A stretch of 64,000 nt of DNA, from positions 868,001 to 932,000 of the forward strand of contig NZ_JNLQ01000002.1 in NCBI RefSeq assembly GCF_000703165.1. Direction: 5' to 3'. Position 1 is the first letter of the stretch, and every line of letters starts with the position of its first letter. Under the pieces are notes generated by a model that was not told the origin of the DNA, ran no database searches, and worked only from the letters and a program-made list of their open reading frames with translations. This DNA comes from Butyrivibrio sp. AE3004. Its GTDB lineage: Bacteria; Bacillota; Clostridia; Lachnospirales; Lachnospiraceae. Below are positions 63,801-64,000 of the stretch, one piece after another. The position numbers and the translations under genes are program-made.

Positions 63801-64000
63801 TGTGGCAGAGATGACGGAAGCCACCTGCAGTATAAAAATATCCGTTAAGGATACGGGTATAGGTGTAAAGGCTGAGGATGTAGATAAACTTTTTACAGCT
63901 TATGAAAGACTGGATGAAGAAAAGAACAAGGCTATTCAGGGAACCGGACTGGGACTTGATATATCCAGGCGTTTCGCAGAGCTTATGAATGGACAGCTTT
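60880..64000 (+). CDS. Two-component propeller hybrid-type histidine kinase, C-terminus cut by window edge
   Basis: The frame is open from ATG 60880 to the window end (1040 codons). A signal/anchor segment (LAAAFFAAFIG) leads into a periplasmic-type double propeller (residues ~70-650) made of Reg_prop repeats such as DGYIWIGGYSGI, NNRIWVGTNDNG and DKKMWVGTTDGV. A Y_Y_Y domain (~670-770) and a membrane helix (~775-797) follow. The kinase has the H-box LANISHEIRTPINTIMG (His835), N-box LLTNAVKYT, G1 KDTGIG and G2 GTGLGL. Family members often sense carbohydrates. Any receiver or HTH domain lies beyond the window. Confidence 0.92.
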   Translation, partial: MKTGSIKKISGMILAAAFFAAFIGSSFPKIYVKSASNEAATDKHEEAEIAKTGGGYAASGQIPEVGFASVLYDATNGLPTSDANCVFSESDGYIWIGGYSGILQYDGDCFTRLDASSGLVNGRVIYEDKNNRIWVGTNDNGIVILDDEETIHITDEDGLPSSSIRGFGESNDKKMWVGTTDGVVYIDEEYRVHPIDDNRLDNQYIIRMTTDTDCKVYGNTRNGDAFCIFAGEVTEYISGKDMGIGGITTIYADQKHPGYVYLGGPGNKVYYGPFGKRITRYNEYPVAPLEGINWITEACDRIWVNSDTQIGYFDENKIFHVLTDIPLNSSIEMMVPDYQGNLWFCSTRQGVMKIVSSNFRNLTDISHQQKDVVNSTCIRDDELYIGTDSGLQIIDANEQIVENELTDYLKGTRIRCIVCDEDNNLWICTYTDDKGLIYYSKDNIIKCYTEGVGLSSNEVRCAATTDDRSVLVGTNGGVSVIKDGRVKKTYGENEGLTNTVILTIEEGDNNTILAGTDGGGIFEITRNGINRINRKNGLTSDVVLKIKWDEKHGVYWIITSNSIQYMKEGKIKNVDTFPFNNICDVYSDDNDILWVLSAYGVFTVKVREMLDNNVTDYRLSTIENGLTSVPTDNAYSTLSDSGILYISGRSGVCSVNVNNFFDQSSQIKIGVRSITINGEEIMPDANGDYVLPSNLGRVQISAAILDYSMANPLVHMYLDGAGDSGITATQNKLSALEYTGLKYGNYNLHIQIISPSSGDIYQEKVFRIVKKPHFVELTIIRILLAVALSIIVGFIVWRVMTGTVIRRQYEQIRAARDEAERANLAKSRFLANISHEIRTPINTIMGMDEMIMREDPTDVPKPYFLSMINYATDIRSATESLLNLINDLLDISKIESGKMHLVETEYDTIELIRSIVTMIRVRSEQKDLTFEINIDEKLPRKLYGDSGKIKQIILNLLTNAVKYTDEGGFTLKVLVAEMTEATCSIKISVKDTGIGVKAEDVDKLFTAYERLDEEKNKAIQGTGLGLDISRRFAELMNGQL

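Overview
The window looks like chromosome of a Gram-positive, low-to-moderate GC anaerobe, most likely a Lachnospiraceae member (Butyrivibrio/Roseburia/Agathobacter-like). The clues are strong GGAGG ribosome sites, sigma-A promoters, lipoprotein solute-binding proteins with acidic linkers, an anaerobic glycerol-3-phosphate oxidising trio with a DUF1667 subunit, and a cell-surface protein with the Tyr-His-x-His/Gly-Gly-Cys motifs that I associate with this family. No tRNA, rRNA, prophage, IS element or CRISPR was seen. Both window edges cut genes: a CAP/SCP-domain secreted protein on the left and a hybrid sensor kinase on the right.

Layout. 1-6.2 kb: truncated CAP protein, a large coiled-coil membrane-anchored protein, then two COG0523 (CobW-type) GTPases, one with a very His-rich metal-binding insert and one fused to a DUF1980-like C-terminal domain. 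6.2-18.4 kb: housekeeping and competence block: rpsT (minus), lepA-hemW, a secreted Fn3-like protein (minus), a TetR-type regulator and iron-dependent alcohol dehydrogenase, pilT, comM and dprA. 18.4-26.1 kb: sugar uptake locus with a 450-bp control region carrying repeated LacI-type half-sites, MalE/F/G-type transporter, LacI regulator and a GH35 beta-galactosidase. 26.2-33.2 kb: unrelated small units (GT-C-like membrane protein, transglutaminase-like protein, metallophosphoesterase, Nudix hydrolase, membrane-anchored serpin, small conserved-looking ORF).

33.3-45.0 kb is the most notable part: a transaldolase-type sulfoglycolysis (SFT) cluster. It has a GH31 enzyme of the YihQ sulfoquinovosidase branch, a GPH sugar transporter, a DASS/SLC13 anion transporter, an SftT-like transaldolase, a YihU-like reductase, a DUF4867 protein, a FucI/AraA-like isomerase and a ROK repressor. 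Three near-identical 21-bp palindromes sit in front of the GH31, DASS and transaldolase genes and look like a shared operator. Within the cluster a 46-bp tandem repeat ending in a REP-like element precedes a decayed second GH31 gene. That gene contains an inverted internal segment and is joined to a frameshifted TctA transporter remnant. 45.2-49.9 kb: glycerol kinase plus three redox genes, which would use the glycerol released from sulfoquinovosyl glycerol.

49.9-55.3 kb: PhnDCEE-type ABC importer with a consensus promoter followed at once by an intrinsic terminator, then a 5'-nucleotidase family enzyme without a signal peptide. 55.3-64 kb: a membrane acyltransferase (minus), then a signalling group: FIST sensor protein, soluble chemoreceptor-like protein, Cache-HAMP-HD-GYP phosphodiesterase and a two-component propeller hybrid kinase.
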